Assembly (NCBI GenBank): GCA_022729735.1
Contig: DZAY01000015.1
Location: 1 to 59,621, forward strand
Direction of reading: 5' to 3'
Length of the DNA: 59,621 nt
Source of the DNA: Helicobacter cetorum
GTDB lineage: Bacteria; Campylobacterota; Campylobacteria; Campylobacterales; DZAY01
Position numbers and translations under genes: made by a program. Shown here one piece after another: positions 1 to 8,556 of the stretch (positions within the stretch are counted from its first letter, which is position 1; the number at the start of each line of letters is the position of its first letter). A model generated the notes under the pieces. That model made no database searches. It was given only the letters and a program-made list of their open reading frames with translations, and was not told the origin of the DNA.

Positions 1-658
1 ATTTATATAAGTAATGTTTTATAAAACTATTTCGACTTTCTAAAAGTTTATCTTTTGCAATTTTTAGTAACTCTTCACTTTTATAAGCACCTTTTATAAT
101 AGCTTCAATAATTGAAACAACTCCATACATATCTTCTATATTTACTTTTTCAAACTCTGTTTCAACTATTTCTAATACTCTATCTCTGTATGCTTCAAAA
201 TATGCGAGTGCTTCTATTGCACTATATTTTACATTTGGATTTTTATCATTTATAAGCAGTGCTAAATCTTCTAATGACTTTCTTGTTGGAACTAAAGCTA
301 AAACATCTACACCATATTTTCGCATATTATAATCACTATTTTTTATTAAAACATCTAAATAATCTACAGAATCATTCCAAAAAGATGCAATAACTTCTAT
401 TGCCATAGCTCTAACTTTTGGTTCTTCACAATTAAATAGAGCTAAACTCTCATTTATCACATCTCTATCAAGCTTTTTAAAACTCATCAAAGTCTCTTTT
501 GCCATTTCTGTAATAGATTTTAGTTTAAATTTATCTACAGCTTTTATAATTGCTTTAATAACTTCTGCATCTTCAAATTGAGCTAACTCATTAATAGCAT
601 CTCTTACTTCACTCTTATCACCATTTTCTAAAAGTTTTAGAGCTTCACCTCTATTCAT
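1..658 (-). CDS. HEAT-repeat protein, C-terminus cut by window edge
   Basis: This frame runs open from an ATG at 658 to the first base of the window, about 219 codons, so the 3' end is missing. The start has an AGGAGT ribosome site 5–6 bases upstream that overlaps the cheB stop codon. The protein is all helical and made of repeated ~30-residue units of HEAT/PBS-lyase type (for example ALVPTRKSLEDLALLINDK and NPNVKYSAIEALAYFE), with the usual pattern of conserved Val/Arg/Ala-Ile-Ala-Leu. No catalytic residues, signal peptide or membrane segment are visible. HEAT proteins usually act as scaffolds. Being last in the array of CheA and CheB, it probably binds a component of that chemosensory system, but this is inference from position only. 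Confidence 0.8.
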   Translation of the reverse strand, partial: MNRGEALKLLENGDKSEVRDAINELAQFEDAEVIKAIIKAVDKFKLKSITEMAKETLMSFKKLDRDVINESLALFNCEEPKVRAMAIEVIASFWNDSVDYLDVLIKNSDYNMRKYGVDVLALVPTRKSLEDLALLINDKNPNVKYSAIEALAYFEAYRDRVLEIVETEFEKVNIEDMYGVVSIIEAIIKGAYKSEELLKIAKDKLLESRNSFIKHYLYK

Positions 659-667
659 AAATCACTC

Positions 668-1735
668 CTATTTCAATTTACTATTAAATTTTATTCTATT
701 TAGAGCTTTTTCTATCTCATTAGCAATTTTATGACTTGGTAAAATTATATTTGTAGCTCCAATATCTCTGGCTTCCATTGGCATTCCATATACTACGGCT
801 GTCTCTTCTGATTCTGCTATTGTATAAGCACCTCTTTTTTTCATTTCCAAAAGTCCAATAGCTCCATCTTTTCCAATTCCTGTTAATAACACTCCAACAG
901 CTTTATCTCCATAAACTTCAGCACAAGATTTAAATAAAGCATCTACACTTGGATAATATAAATATTTATCATCTTTAAAGAGTCTAAGTCGCTTATCAAC
1001 TTTCATCTCCATATGCCAACTCCCCGGAGCTAAATATCCAAAACCTCCAATAATTGCTTCATGATTTACAACATGTTTAAATTCCATTGGTGTAAATTGT
1101 GATAATCTATCTGCCAATTGTGGAGTAAAAGTTTCTGGCATATGTTGCACAACTAAATATGCTGTATCTTGAGATGGTGCTTTTACATTTTGTAATATAT
1201 CAAATAGAGTTGAAGGACCTCCCGTTGATATACCAATTACAACTACAAATTCTGCCAATTTTCTCTCTTTCAAATCTTGTTGAACTCTTTGAGTAGTTAC
1301 TCTTGGAATAACCTTTTTTGTGCCAATTCTATTTCGATAAATATAAGCATTTTTAACTTTTCTAATTATTTCTAATTGAACAGTTTTAATATTCATAGAT
1401 ACAGTTCCACCAGGTTTTGGCACATAATCAAATGCACCCATATCAAGTAGTTCAAATGTCAAAGGTGCTTCTTCTGATACAATAGATGAAACTATTACAA
1501 CAGGAAGTGGTTTATCTCGCATAATCCTTTTTAAAGTTTCTCTACCATCCATATTTGGCATATTTATATCAAGAGTTATCACATCTGGATTTAGTCTTGC
1601 AATTTTTTCTAATGCATCAACTCCATCTTTTGCACTCTCAATAACCTCTAATTCACTATCACTTTCCAAAATCTCTCTAATGGTTTTTCGCATCAGAGCA
1701 GAATCATCAACAACTAAAACTCTAATTTTTCCCAT
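668..1735 (-). CDS. cheB: CheB: receiver-regulated protein-glutamate methylesterase
   Basis: CheB removes methyl groups from chemoreceptor glutamates and is switched on by phosphorylation from CheA. The 355 residues have the standard order: an N-terminal receiver (acidic pair VVDDS, phospho-acceptor Asp in LDINMPNMDG, Lys in VPKPGG) and a C-terminal methylesterase with the Ser in GISTGGP, the His in VVQHMP and the Asp in GIGKDGAIG, so the catalytic triad is intact. The linker (~125–165) is basic. Its ATG overlaps the cheA stop as TAATG, which indicates translational coupling. No CheR methyltransferase gene is present in the window; it may lie beyond the left edge. Confidence 0.96.
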   Translation of the reverse strand: MGKIRVLVVDDSALMRKTIREILESDSELEVIESAKDGVDALEKIARLNPDVITLDINMPNMDGRETLKRIMRDKPLPVVIVSSIVSEEAPLTFELLDMGAFDYVPKPGGTVSMNIKTVQLEIIRKVKNAYIYRNRIGTKKVIPRVTTQRVQQDLKERKLAEFVVVIGISTGGPSTLFDILQNVKAPSQDTAYLVVQHMPETFTPQLADRLSQFTPMEFKHVVNHEAIIGGFGYLAPGSWHMEMKVDKRLRLFKDDKYLYYPSVDALFKSCAEVYGDKAVGVLLTGIGKDGAIGLLEMKKRGAYTIAESEETAVVYGMPMEARDIGATNIILPSHKIANEIEKALNRIKFNSKLK

Positions 1736-3969
1736 TATAAATCCAATATATAAACTATTGTGCCATCTCCCAAAATTGTAACTCCAATCACTTCAGAAAC
1801 ATCACTTATTAAATCTGGTGTAGGTTTTACAACTGTATCAATAGTATTTAGTAGCGACTCTACTGCAATCGCTCTTTTTTTGGAGTTATCAATAAGTAAA
1901 GTTAGCTCGTTTGAGTTACTATTTTTAGACAAATTTAATTTTTGGTCTGCATAATCGATTACAACGGTATCGCCTCTGTGAATAAATAGGTGTAAATCTT
2001 TGAAATATGCTATTTTTTCACTTTCAATTTTGATAATTTCAGATATTGAATCGGCTGGAATTCCATATACACTGCCCGAAATTTTGCAAAGTAGAATTTT
2101 TTGAATTGCTAAAGTCAAAGGTAGTTCAAGAATAAATTTAGTTCCAATCCCTTTTTTAGATTGAAGTTTAATCTCACCTCCAACACTTCTAACAGCAGTA
2201 GCAACAGCATCAGTTCCAACTCCTCGCCCCGATACTTCAGTAGCTACATCTTTTGTAGAAAATCCTGCTAACATCACAAGTGCATTAATATCATCTTCAC
2301 TCATAGATTTTAGTTTATCTTCATCAATTAGCCCTTTTTCCAAAGCCTTTTTCGCAACCACTTCAGTATTAATTCCACCACCATCATCAATAACTTCAAT
2401 AAATACATTTCCAGCTAATTGATATGCTTTTATTGTTAGAGTGCCTGTATCAGATTTGCCAACTTCTAATCTATTTTGAGGTGATTCTATTCCGTGGTCA
2501 ATTGAGTTTCTAATCAAATGCACCATAGGTTCGCCAATTTTTTCAATTATAACTTTATCAAGTCTGGTTTCAGCTCCTTCAACTTTGAACTCTATCTTTT
2601 TAGTTAAAGTTCTGCTTAAATCTCTAACTAATTTTGGAAATCGCTCAAATAGAGTAGATAGAGGCATCATTCTCATCTCTAATACAGAGTTTTGCATTGA
2701 ATTTACCAAATTTCTAAACCGTTGATACTTCTCTTTCAACTCTTTTGAAGCTTCTTGATTTCCATACTCTTTATAAAGTTTATTGCTAAAAAATCCTATC
2801 CACTCTTTAAAAACTGACATTTCTCCAACTAAATTCATAAGCTCATTTACAACTTTTTCATCAATTCTTAAACTTGAGCTTTTTTGAACATATTTTGAAG
2901 CATCTTTTTCTATTTTTACAATCTCTTTTTGACCATTTTTTTCTGCTTCAGCTGAATTTAAATCTTTTTGAAGAGTTGTTACTAAATTTGCTAACTCTAA
3001 TAAAAGCTTCTCTTTTTGATTTAAATTTATCGGTTCAACTAAATTTCTAATGATATTTTCAATATCGCTTAAGTGGTTATCTCTTGCTATTTTAAAGAGT
3101 GTATCAATAGAATTTGATAAAAATTCAAGTTCTGCTTCATCATAATTTGATTTTGTAACTATCTCAATATAAATTGGCAGATACTGATTTGCAACCTCTT
3201 TTAATACTTCCATCGAGATATTTGAGTGGTTATCAACTTTATGAGAATGTGTGATTTCTTTGTTACTTTTTTGTTTTAGAATTTCTAAAATTTCTTCTAC
3301 ATCATCTTCATCAAATGATAAATTTTGCTCAAATGCACTCAATAAATCATCAAGTCTATCTATTGCATGTTGGACTACTTCAATATCTTCATCAGTTAAA
3401 TTTGAATCACTATCTCGAAACTTTACAAGCATTCCTTCAGCTAAATGAGCAATATTTTTGATAGCTTCTGTAATTGGTGTAATTTTGTAGCTAAGTAAAA
3501 CTCCTGTTCCACCTTTTAAAGTATGAAACTCTCTAAATAGACCATTTAAAAGTTCTCTATTTTCTCTATCTCCATGAATTTCTAATACACCATTATTAAG
3601 TCTTGAAATTACACTTTTAGACTCTAAAAAGTAGTTTTCAATCAACTTTTTTGGTATTTCTTCACCCACAATATCTATATTTTCACTATCATGTTTTTCT
3701 TCATGTATTGTATTTATAGTTACACCTTCAGAAATAACAAACTCCAAAACCTCTTCTACATCAGCTCTAAACTTTTCACTCTTTAATATAACTTTTGCAA
3801 TAAATGAGTGTGAATCATCTACAATATCATCAATTGATGGGATATTTTCGGCACTAACTTCGACTTCACACTCACCAATTTCTCTCAAATCATCAATGAA
3901 AAATCGTGGGTCAATACCTCTCTCAAATACAGACTTGCCTATATTAAAGATTATTTCATAGCTGTTCAT
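1735..3969 (-). CDS. cheA: CheA histidine kinase with extra N-terminal domain
   Basis: This is the central kinase of the chemosensory array, 744 residues. In order I see an unusual N-terminal α/β domain (~1–95, motif YEIIFNIGKSVFERGIDPRF), an HPt domain with the phospho-His in FHTLKGGTG (~148), a P3 dimerisation helix pair (~365–440), a HATPase domain with the N box in HLIRNSIDHGIE and glycine-rich GRGVGTDAV, and a C-terminal CheW-like P5 domain ending at VYILDL. The N-terminal piece resembles the domain that in some alphaproteobacterial and deltaproteobacterial CheA proteins follows the HPt; here it precedes it. The start ATG overlaps the upstream stop codon as ATGA, so it is coupled to the triple-CheW gene. 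Confidence 0.95.
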   Translation of the reverse strand: MNSYEIIFNIGKSVFERGIDPRFFIDDLREIGECEVEVSAENIPSIDDIVDDSHSFIAKVILKSEKFRADVEEVLEFVISEGVTINTIHEEKHDSENIDIVGEEIPKKLIENYFLESKSVISRLNNGVLEIHGDRENRELLNGLFREFHTLKGGTGVLLSYKITPITEAIKNIAHLAEGMLVKFRDSDSNLTDEDIEVVQHAIDRLDDLLSAFEQNLSFDEDDVEEILEILKQKSNKEITHSHKVDNHSNISMEVLKEVANQYLPIYIEIVTKSNYDEAELEFLSNSIDTLFKIARDNHLSDIENIIRNLVEPINLNQKEKLLLELANLVTTLQKDLNSAEAEKNGQKEIVKIEKDASKYVQKSSSLRIDEKVVNELMNLVGEMSVFKEWIGFFSNKLYKEYGNQEASKELKEKYQRFRNLVNSMQNSVLEMRMMPLSTLFERFPKLVRDLSRTLTKKIEFKVEGAETRLDKVIIEKIGEPMVHLIRNSIDHGIESPQNRLEVGKSDTGTLTIKAYQLAGNVFIEVIDDGGGINTEVVAKKALEKGLIDEDKLKSMSEDDINALVMLAGFSTKDVATEVSGRGVGTDAVATAVRSVGGEIKLQSKKGIGTKFILELPLTLAIQKILLCKISGSVYGIPADSISEIIKIESEKIAYFKDLHLFIHRGDTVVIDYADQKLNLSKNSNSNELTLLIDNSKKRAIAVESLLNTIDTVVKPTPDLISDVSEVIGVTILGDGTIVYILDL

Positions 3970-5366
3970 GCTCTATTTTTAACCAATTCATCAAATTTTG
4001 TATTTTTAATTATTAAATCTCGATTTAAGATAAATACAATTTCTCCATTTGATTTTCTAATAATTCCATCTAAATAGCCTTCTTCTAAATCAGCCGACTC
4101 TTCTGGTGGATATATTTGACTCTCATCAACTCTCAAAATACCATTTAATTCATCAACTACAAATCCAACAGGTTTGCCATCTAATACTACCATTCTATCT
4201 ACTTTTTTAGAGCTTTTAATATCAAGTCTTTTTGATAGAGATATTACTACAAGAGTTGAATTTCGTAAATTCATCATTCCTTCAATATAGTGAGATGCTT
4301 TTGGGATTTGTTTAATTGTTTCAATCTCTACAACCTCATTTACACTATTAATTGGAAGTGCCATTGCCACATCACCTACTTGAAACTGAACAAATGTCTT
4401 TAATGTGCTACTGTCTGACAACTTTTTCTCCTTGATGTTATTATCTTCACTCTTTTGAGTATGAACATCTGAAACTCCACCGACAATTCTTTCAACATCA
4501 AGCAGTAGTGCCAATCTTTTACCACCATCAAGACTAATCATCCCTTTTTGAATTCCATCATCTCTATCAATGTGCATCACATCATTTTGGCTTATCCATT
4601 TGAGTTCTCTAACCATATCAATTGAGAGTCCTATTAATTTATTACCAGAATCAACTAATATTACTCTATTTCGCACAGAGCTATCATGAATTCCAAGTAG
4701 TTCTGGCATATCAACTAATACAACACTATCACCTCTAAGTAAAAATACACCTTTAACATGATTTGCTGATTTTGGAAGAGGGGAGAGCGAATCTGGATAA
4801 GTTATAACTTCATTAATGCTTTTAACTTCCATTGCATACCACTCTTTTGCTATTTGAAATAGCAAATATCCACTCAAATCTACTCTTGAATCCTCTTTTT
4901 TATTATCTTTATAGCTTCCACCACCTTTTGCACTTTTTGTTGCTCTATGAGATAAAATTTTATCAATATTTACCATTAATACTAAATCTTTTTTATACTC
5001 AAAAAAGCCTTCTAAGAAATCTTTGTTTATATCTTCTAAACTAATTTCTGATATATCTCTAATATCTTCTTCTCTAATATTAGCAACACCTTTGACATCA
5101 TCAATTAGCATTCCAACTTGTGCAAAATTTTTTTCAACTACAACAACAACATCACTCTCAATTGCCTTATCCCACAAAAGCATTCCCATATCAATAATGC
5201 CAACTACATTATTTCTAAGGTTAAAAAGCCCTCTTAAGTAGTATTGAGATTTTGGCACAGAGAAGACTTTATCAATATTTACAGTCTCTGACACATACTC
5301 TGTTTTGTATCCAAATAGCTGTTCTCCTATTTGGAATATCATTATGCTATTCATAGTGAGGCTCAT
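3966..5366 (-). CDS. Triple CheW-domain coupling protein
   Basis: CheW couples receptors to CheA. This 466-residue protein is three CheW domains in series (roughly 5–145, 165–300 and 330–460). Each has the family pattern of a short β strand (IMIFQIGE, YLLFQIAK, FVQFQVGD), then the Arg-Gly-containing loop before the conserved strand (YYLRGLFNLRNNVVGIID, HVKGVFLLRGDSVVLVD, YIEGMMNLRNSTLVVIS). There is no receiver, kinase or membrane segment. Single-domain CheW is about 160 residues, so the protein is a genuine triplication, not a fusion with another function. Its ATG shares an A with the chemoreceptor stop (TAATG) and its stop overlaps cheA (ATGA), so receptor, coupler and kinase are made together. 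Confidence 0.92.
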   Translation of the reverse strand: MSLTMNSIMIFQIGEQLFGYKTEYVSETVNIDKVFSVPKSQYYLRGLFNLRNNVVGIIDMGMLLWDKAIESDVVVVVEKNFAQVGMLIDDVKGVANIREEDIRDISEISLEDINKDFLEGFFEYKKDLVLMVNIDKILSHRATKSAKGGGSYKDNKKEDSRVDLSGYLLFQIAKEWYAMEVKSINEVITYPDSLSPLPKSANHVKGVFLLRGDSVVLVDMPELLGIHDSSVRNRVILVDSGNKLIGLSIDMVRELKWISQNDVMHIDRDDGIQKGMISLDGGKRLALLLDVERIVGGVSDVHTQKSEDNNIKEKKLSDSSTLKTFVQFQVGDVAMALPINSVNEVVEIETIKQIPKASHYIEGMMNLRNSTLVVISLSKRLDIKSSKKVDRMVVLDGKPVGFVVDELNGILRVDESQIYPPEESADLEEGYLDGIIRKSNGEIVFILNRDLIIKNTKFDELVKNRA

Positions 5367-6664
5367 TATAGATTTTGCAATTCATCGGCAACGGCTGCTA
5401 AGTCATTTACTGCTTGTGATAATTGTTGGCTTGCTTGACCAATTTGTTGAGCTGCTTTACTTAACTCATCAATAGTTCTACTCGCTTCTTCGGCTGCTGC
5501 TGCGATTTGCTCTGTCGCTTTTAGAATTGATTGAGTCTCATTTTTCATAGTAATGGCATCTGTTTTACCTCGTTCGCTTGCATCTCTAACCTCATTTGAA
5601 GACACCACAATAGTATCTACTTGAGTTGATAAGTCTGAACATCTTTCAACTTCGACTGAAGCTCTTGTGCTTGAGATTGCTAATTGAGTTGATAATTTAT
5701 CCATTGAGTCAGTTGTATCTCTTAATTTTCGTTTTAGATTTTCAATATTTTCAAATCCATTACTTGCTAAATTTTTGACATCGCCACTTACAACTTCAAA
5801 GCCCTTGCCATAATCTCCACTTCTTGCACCTTCAATAAATCCATTCACTGACAACATATTAATTTGAACCATTACTAAATCAAGTTTAGCTACTGAAATT
5901 CCAATTAAATCTACATTCTTTTTAAGCTCTGTTAATTTATTTGTTGAAGTTTGAAGATTTTTTACAGAAGCATCTATTCCTGTGCCAATTGAGTTAATTA
6001 ATCCTTGTGCTTCTGCATTATTTTTAATAGATGTATCTGCACCTGATATAATATTTTCAGAGCCACTTACAACCTGCTCACTTGCAACTAATAAATCTTG
6101 TGCCAAAGATTTCATACCTTCTGCACTTCTTGCTTGTTCTTCTGCTGCTGCTGCAAGTTGAGTGATTGCTTGTTTTATCTGCTCTTGAGTTCTGATTGCT
6201 TCTTCTATTGAGCTACTAAGCTCTTCTGCTGCAACTGCAATTTGTCCAGCTGCTTTATTATCTACATTTACAGCATCTCTTAACTCTTGAGACATAGCTC
6301 TAAGCTCTTCTGCAGCAGAGCTAATTTGACTAACTGCAGTATTAAGTTCTCCTGAACTTCTATTTATCTGCTCCGCTGCTGCACTTTGCTCTTCTGATGC
6401 TGTTGCGATTTGCTCACTTGCTTTTAATAAACTTTCAACCATTTCTAAACTTTTTTGATATGAAACTAAAAACTCTCCAGAAATTTTATTAATTTCAGTT
6501 GCAAGTTTTACAGAGTCTCTCAATGCTACTGCCGCTTTATTTGCAATTTGAACTTGATTTTTACCTTCACTTACACTAACTTGTGCCTGTTCTACAATCT
6601 CTTTTACTTGAAATAGCAAATCTTTTAAATATCTTTGAATTTCAGTAGCATTTGTTTCACTCAT
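5366..6664 (-). pseudogene. C-terminal fragment of frameshifted soluble chemoreceptor
   Basis: This is the second, 432-codon piece of a receptor gene that spans 5366–7278. It opens at an in-frame ATG (MSETNATEIQRYL) which would be an internal methionine of the intact protein. It is a continuous helical coiled coil with repeated Ala-Ala-Glu-Glu blocks (TASEEQSAAAEQI, AAAAEEQARSAE, AAAAEEASRTI) of the kind methylated by CheR. Around residues 255–290 it carries a second, degenerate signalling tip (MLSVNGFIEGARSGDYGKGF). It has no membrane segment. The frame is coupled to the triple-CheW gene downstream. The piece could still be translated on its own, but the first signalling tip is then lost. 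Confidence 0.75.
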
Positions 6665-6693
6665 TTCTGTAAGAATTCTAATCTCTTCAGCAA

Positions 6694-7278
6694 CTACTGA
6701 AAAACCTTTACCATGCCATGTTCTCCCGCTTTTGCTGCTTCAATTGCTGCATTTAGTGCTAATAGATTTGTTCTATCTGCGATTTTCATAATGCCACTAA
6801 CTGCATCTTCAATCTCTTTTGCCACATTTTCAATTACTTCAACTATTCCAAGTGAAGCTTCAATTCCACCTACACTATCTTCAATGCTCTTATTTAAATT
6901 TCCAATATCTCTAACTATTGTATTTAATTTATTTGTAATATCGATAACTGTTTCTTGCACTATTTTTGAAGAAGAAAAGTTATTTTTAATTAAAACTTGA
7001 AGGTTTGTTACAGCTTTTCTATTTGTATCTGCACTTCTTCCTGCTTCTTCTGCTGCTGTTGCTATCATTTGCGATGATTTACTTGATTGCTCAACTGCTG
7101 CTGCAATCTCTTCAACTGATGCTGCTACCTCTTGTGATGCACTTGCCAATCTCTCAATTAATGCTTGTTTTTTTGCACTTGTTCGTTGTTGGTTTTGTGA
7201 ATTATAACTCTGTGTTGGAACTTTTACTAACGGTTTTCTATCAAATGCTCCGTGTGATGGTGGTAAAATATCTGCCAT
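6694..7278 (-). pseudogene. N-terminal fragment of frameshifted soluble chemoreceptor
   Basis: This is the first piece (194 codons) of the receptor. It begins at an ATG with an AAAAGGAT ribosome site, has a short basic, Pro/Gln-rich tail (~1–35) and no sensor domain or membrane helix, then coiled coil up to the tip sequence [18 protein letters not shown]. There the reading breaks into MVKVFQ and stops. Removing one copy of a directly repeated CCATG (6711–6720, plus strand) restores GEHGKGFSVVAEEIR and joins this piece to the downstream frame, giving an intact protein of 635 residues. Receptors without a sensor domain are usually cytosolic and sense through partners or the array itself. Confidence 0.8.
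6711..6720. repeat. 5-bp tandem duplication CCATGCCATG disrupting the chemoreceptor
   Basis: Two adjacent copies of CCATG lie exactly where the receptor reading frame breaks. With one copy removed, the minus strand reads GAA CAT GGT AAA GGT TTT, the expected Glu-His-Gly-Lys-Gly-Phe of a chemoreceptor tip. The lesion is therefore a simple unit duplication and could revert by slippage. Confidence 0.9.
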
Positions 7279-7308
7279 AAATTATCCTTTTTTTTATTTT
7301 CAACTACC

Positions 7309-7318
7309 ATTCTATATA
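7309..7318 (-). promoter_or_regulatory. Possible internal -10 element ahead of the chemoreceptor gene
   Basis: The 72-base spacer between the last receiver gene and the receptor is AT-only in feel and contains TATATAGAAT on the minus strand, about 30 bases before the receptor ATG. It is the only spacer of this size inside the locus, so it is where a second transcription start is most likely. No -35 is recognisable. Confidence 0.3.
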
Positions 7319-7350
7319 AACTATCTTTTAAACTTATTTAAAAAAGAAAA

Positions 7351-8556
7351 TTAAAAAAACATAATGTCACTATCATCATCTTCATTTTCTATTGCTGACC
7401 TAAAATAATTTTGTATTTCTTTAGTTATACTATCTATTTGATGGTCCCAAAAGTGAATATCTATCGCATCTCTATATATAAAAATAGAGTCTTTCCACTT
7501 ATCTATATCTACAACTAATGCACCAATTAATGATTTAAAAAGAGGAATATTTTTGGACTCAATATCTTCAATTTGAGTAACTTTTAAATTTTTTAAAAAT
7601 AGAGCAATTTCTAAAACACTTCCTGCCAAATTTTTAAACTCTACAAACATTTGTAAAATTGTGCTATATCTCTCAAATATTGAACCAACATCAAAAAATA
7701 GAGTATCTAAATTTGGATACTCTTCATACTCCAATTTTTCATATATATCTTTTGAATAATCATCTAATAGATAAACATCTTCAAGTATATCTACATTATA
7801 TTTATCAAACTCAATTAAGTCTAAATACTCTTTTGCACTAATTTTTACTTTTTCATTAGTTTCAATAATCTCTTTTGAATGATTAGTTGGTAAGATTAAA
7901 TTTTTTGGTGTAGTAGCTTCTGTTATTTGCTTTTTTTTGCCAAACATTCTAAGCAGAGTTGATGAATTTATATTTTTCTTGGTTAATGCTAAATTAATCG
8001 CTCTAATATATTCATCTGGCAATACTTCAACTGTTGTTTGAACTATTGCTTCTAACTCATCTTTCTTTTTATTGCTTTGTAATATTGCATCTAAATAGCT
8101 CTCTAACCCTTGTTGATAAACATTCAAAGCTTTTTTATCTGATTTAATTTTTGTTATTTTATTTAGTTGAGATAATAGTTGCATTGGTTGAATTGGTTTT
8201 AATATAAATCCATCAACACCTTCATTTATTAACTCTATAAATTTTTCAACTTCAGAATATGCAGATACAACCAAAATAGCAACATCTAAATCTTCTTCTC
8301 TAATCTTTTTAACAAGTCCAATACCATTTAATTTTGGCATATTTAAATCAGTCATGACAATATCAATTTCATCTTTATGAGCTTTATATATTTCATAAGC
8401 ATGTTGTCCATTTTTTGCAATTCTTACATTTTTGAAATATTTATCACAAGTGGCTCTATAAATATTTAGTGTTACTAAATCATCTTCAGCTATTAAAATT
8501 CCAAGCCCTTTTGCATTTTCTGCTAAAAGTTTTCTAACTCTATCCACATTAACCAT
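7351..8556 (-). CDS. Response regulator with acidic-tail C-terminal domain (RR1)
   Basis: A 401-residue receiver protein. Residues ~15–130 form a complete receiver (acidic pair in IAEDD, phospho-Asp in VMTDLNMPKLNG, Ser in VVSAYSE, Lys in ILKPI). A helical linker follows (~140–215), then a C-terminal domain (~230–390) that I do not recognise but that recurs in three neighbours, with the signature WKDSIFIYRDAIDIHFWD. The chain ends in an acidic run and DIMFF. There is no DNA-binding or enzymatic output motif. The gene overlaps the upstream kinase by 8 bases, so kinase and regulator form a pair. The output is probably protein–protein binding. Confidence 0.88.
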   Translation of the reverse strand: MVNVDRVRKLLAENAKGLGILIAEDDLVTLNIYRATCDKYFKNVRIAKNGQHAYEIYKAHKDEIDIVMTDLNMPKLNGIGLVKKIREEDLDVAILVVSAYSEVEKFIELINEGVDGFILKPIQPMQLLSQLNKITKIKSDKKALNVYQQGLESYLDAILQSNKKKDELEAIVQTTVEVLPDEYIRAINLALTKKNINSSTLLRMFGKKKQITEATTPKNLILPTNHSKEIIETNEKVKISAKEYLDLIEFDKYNVDILEDVYLLDDYSKDIYEKLEYEEYPNLDTLFFDVGSIFERYSTILQMFVEFKNLAGSVLEIALFLKNLKVTQIEDIESKNIPLFKSLIGALVVDIDKWKDSIFIYRDAIDIHFWDHQIDSITKEIQNYFRSAIENEDDDSDIMFF

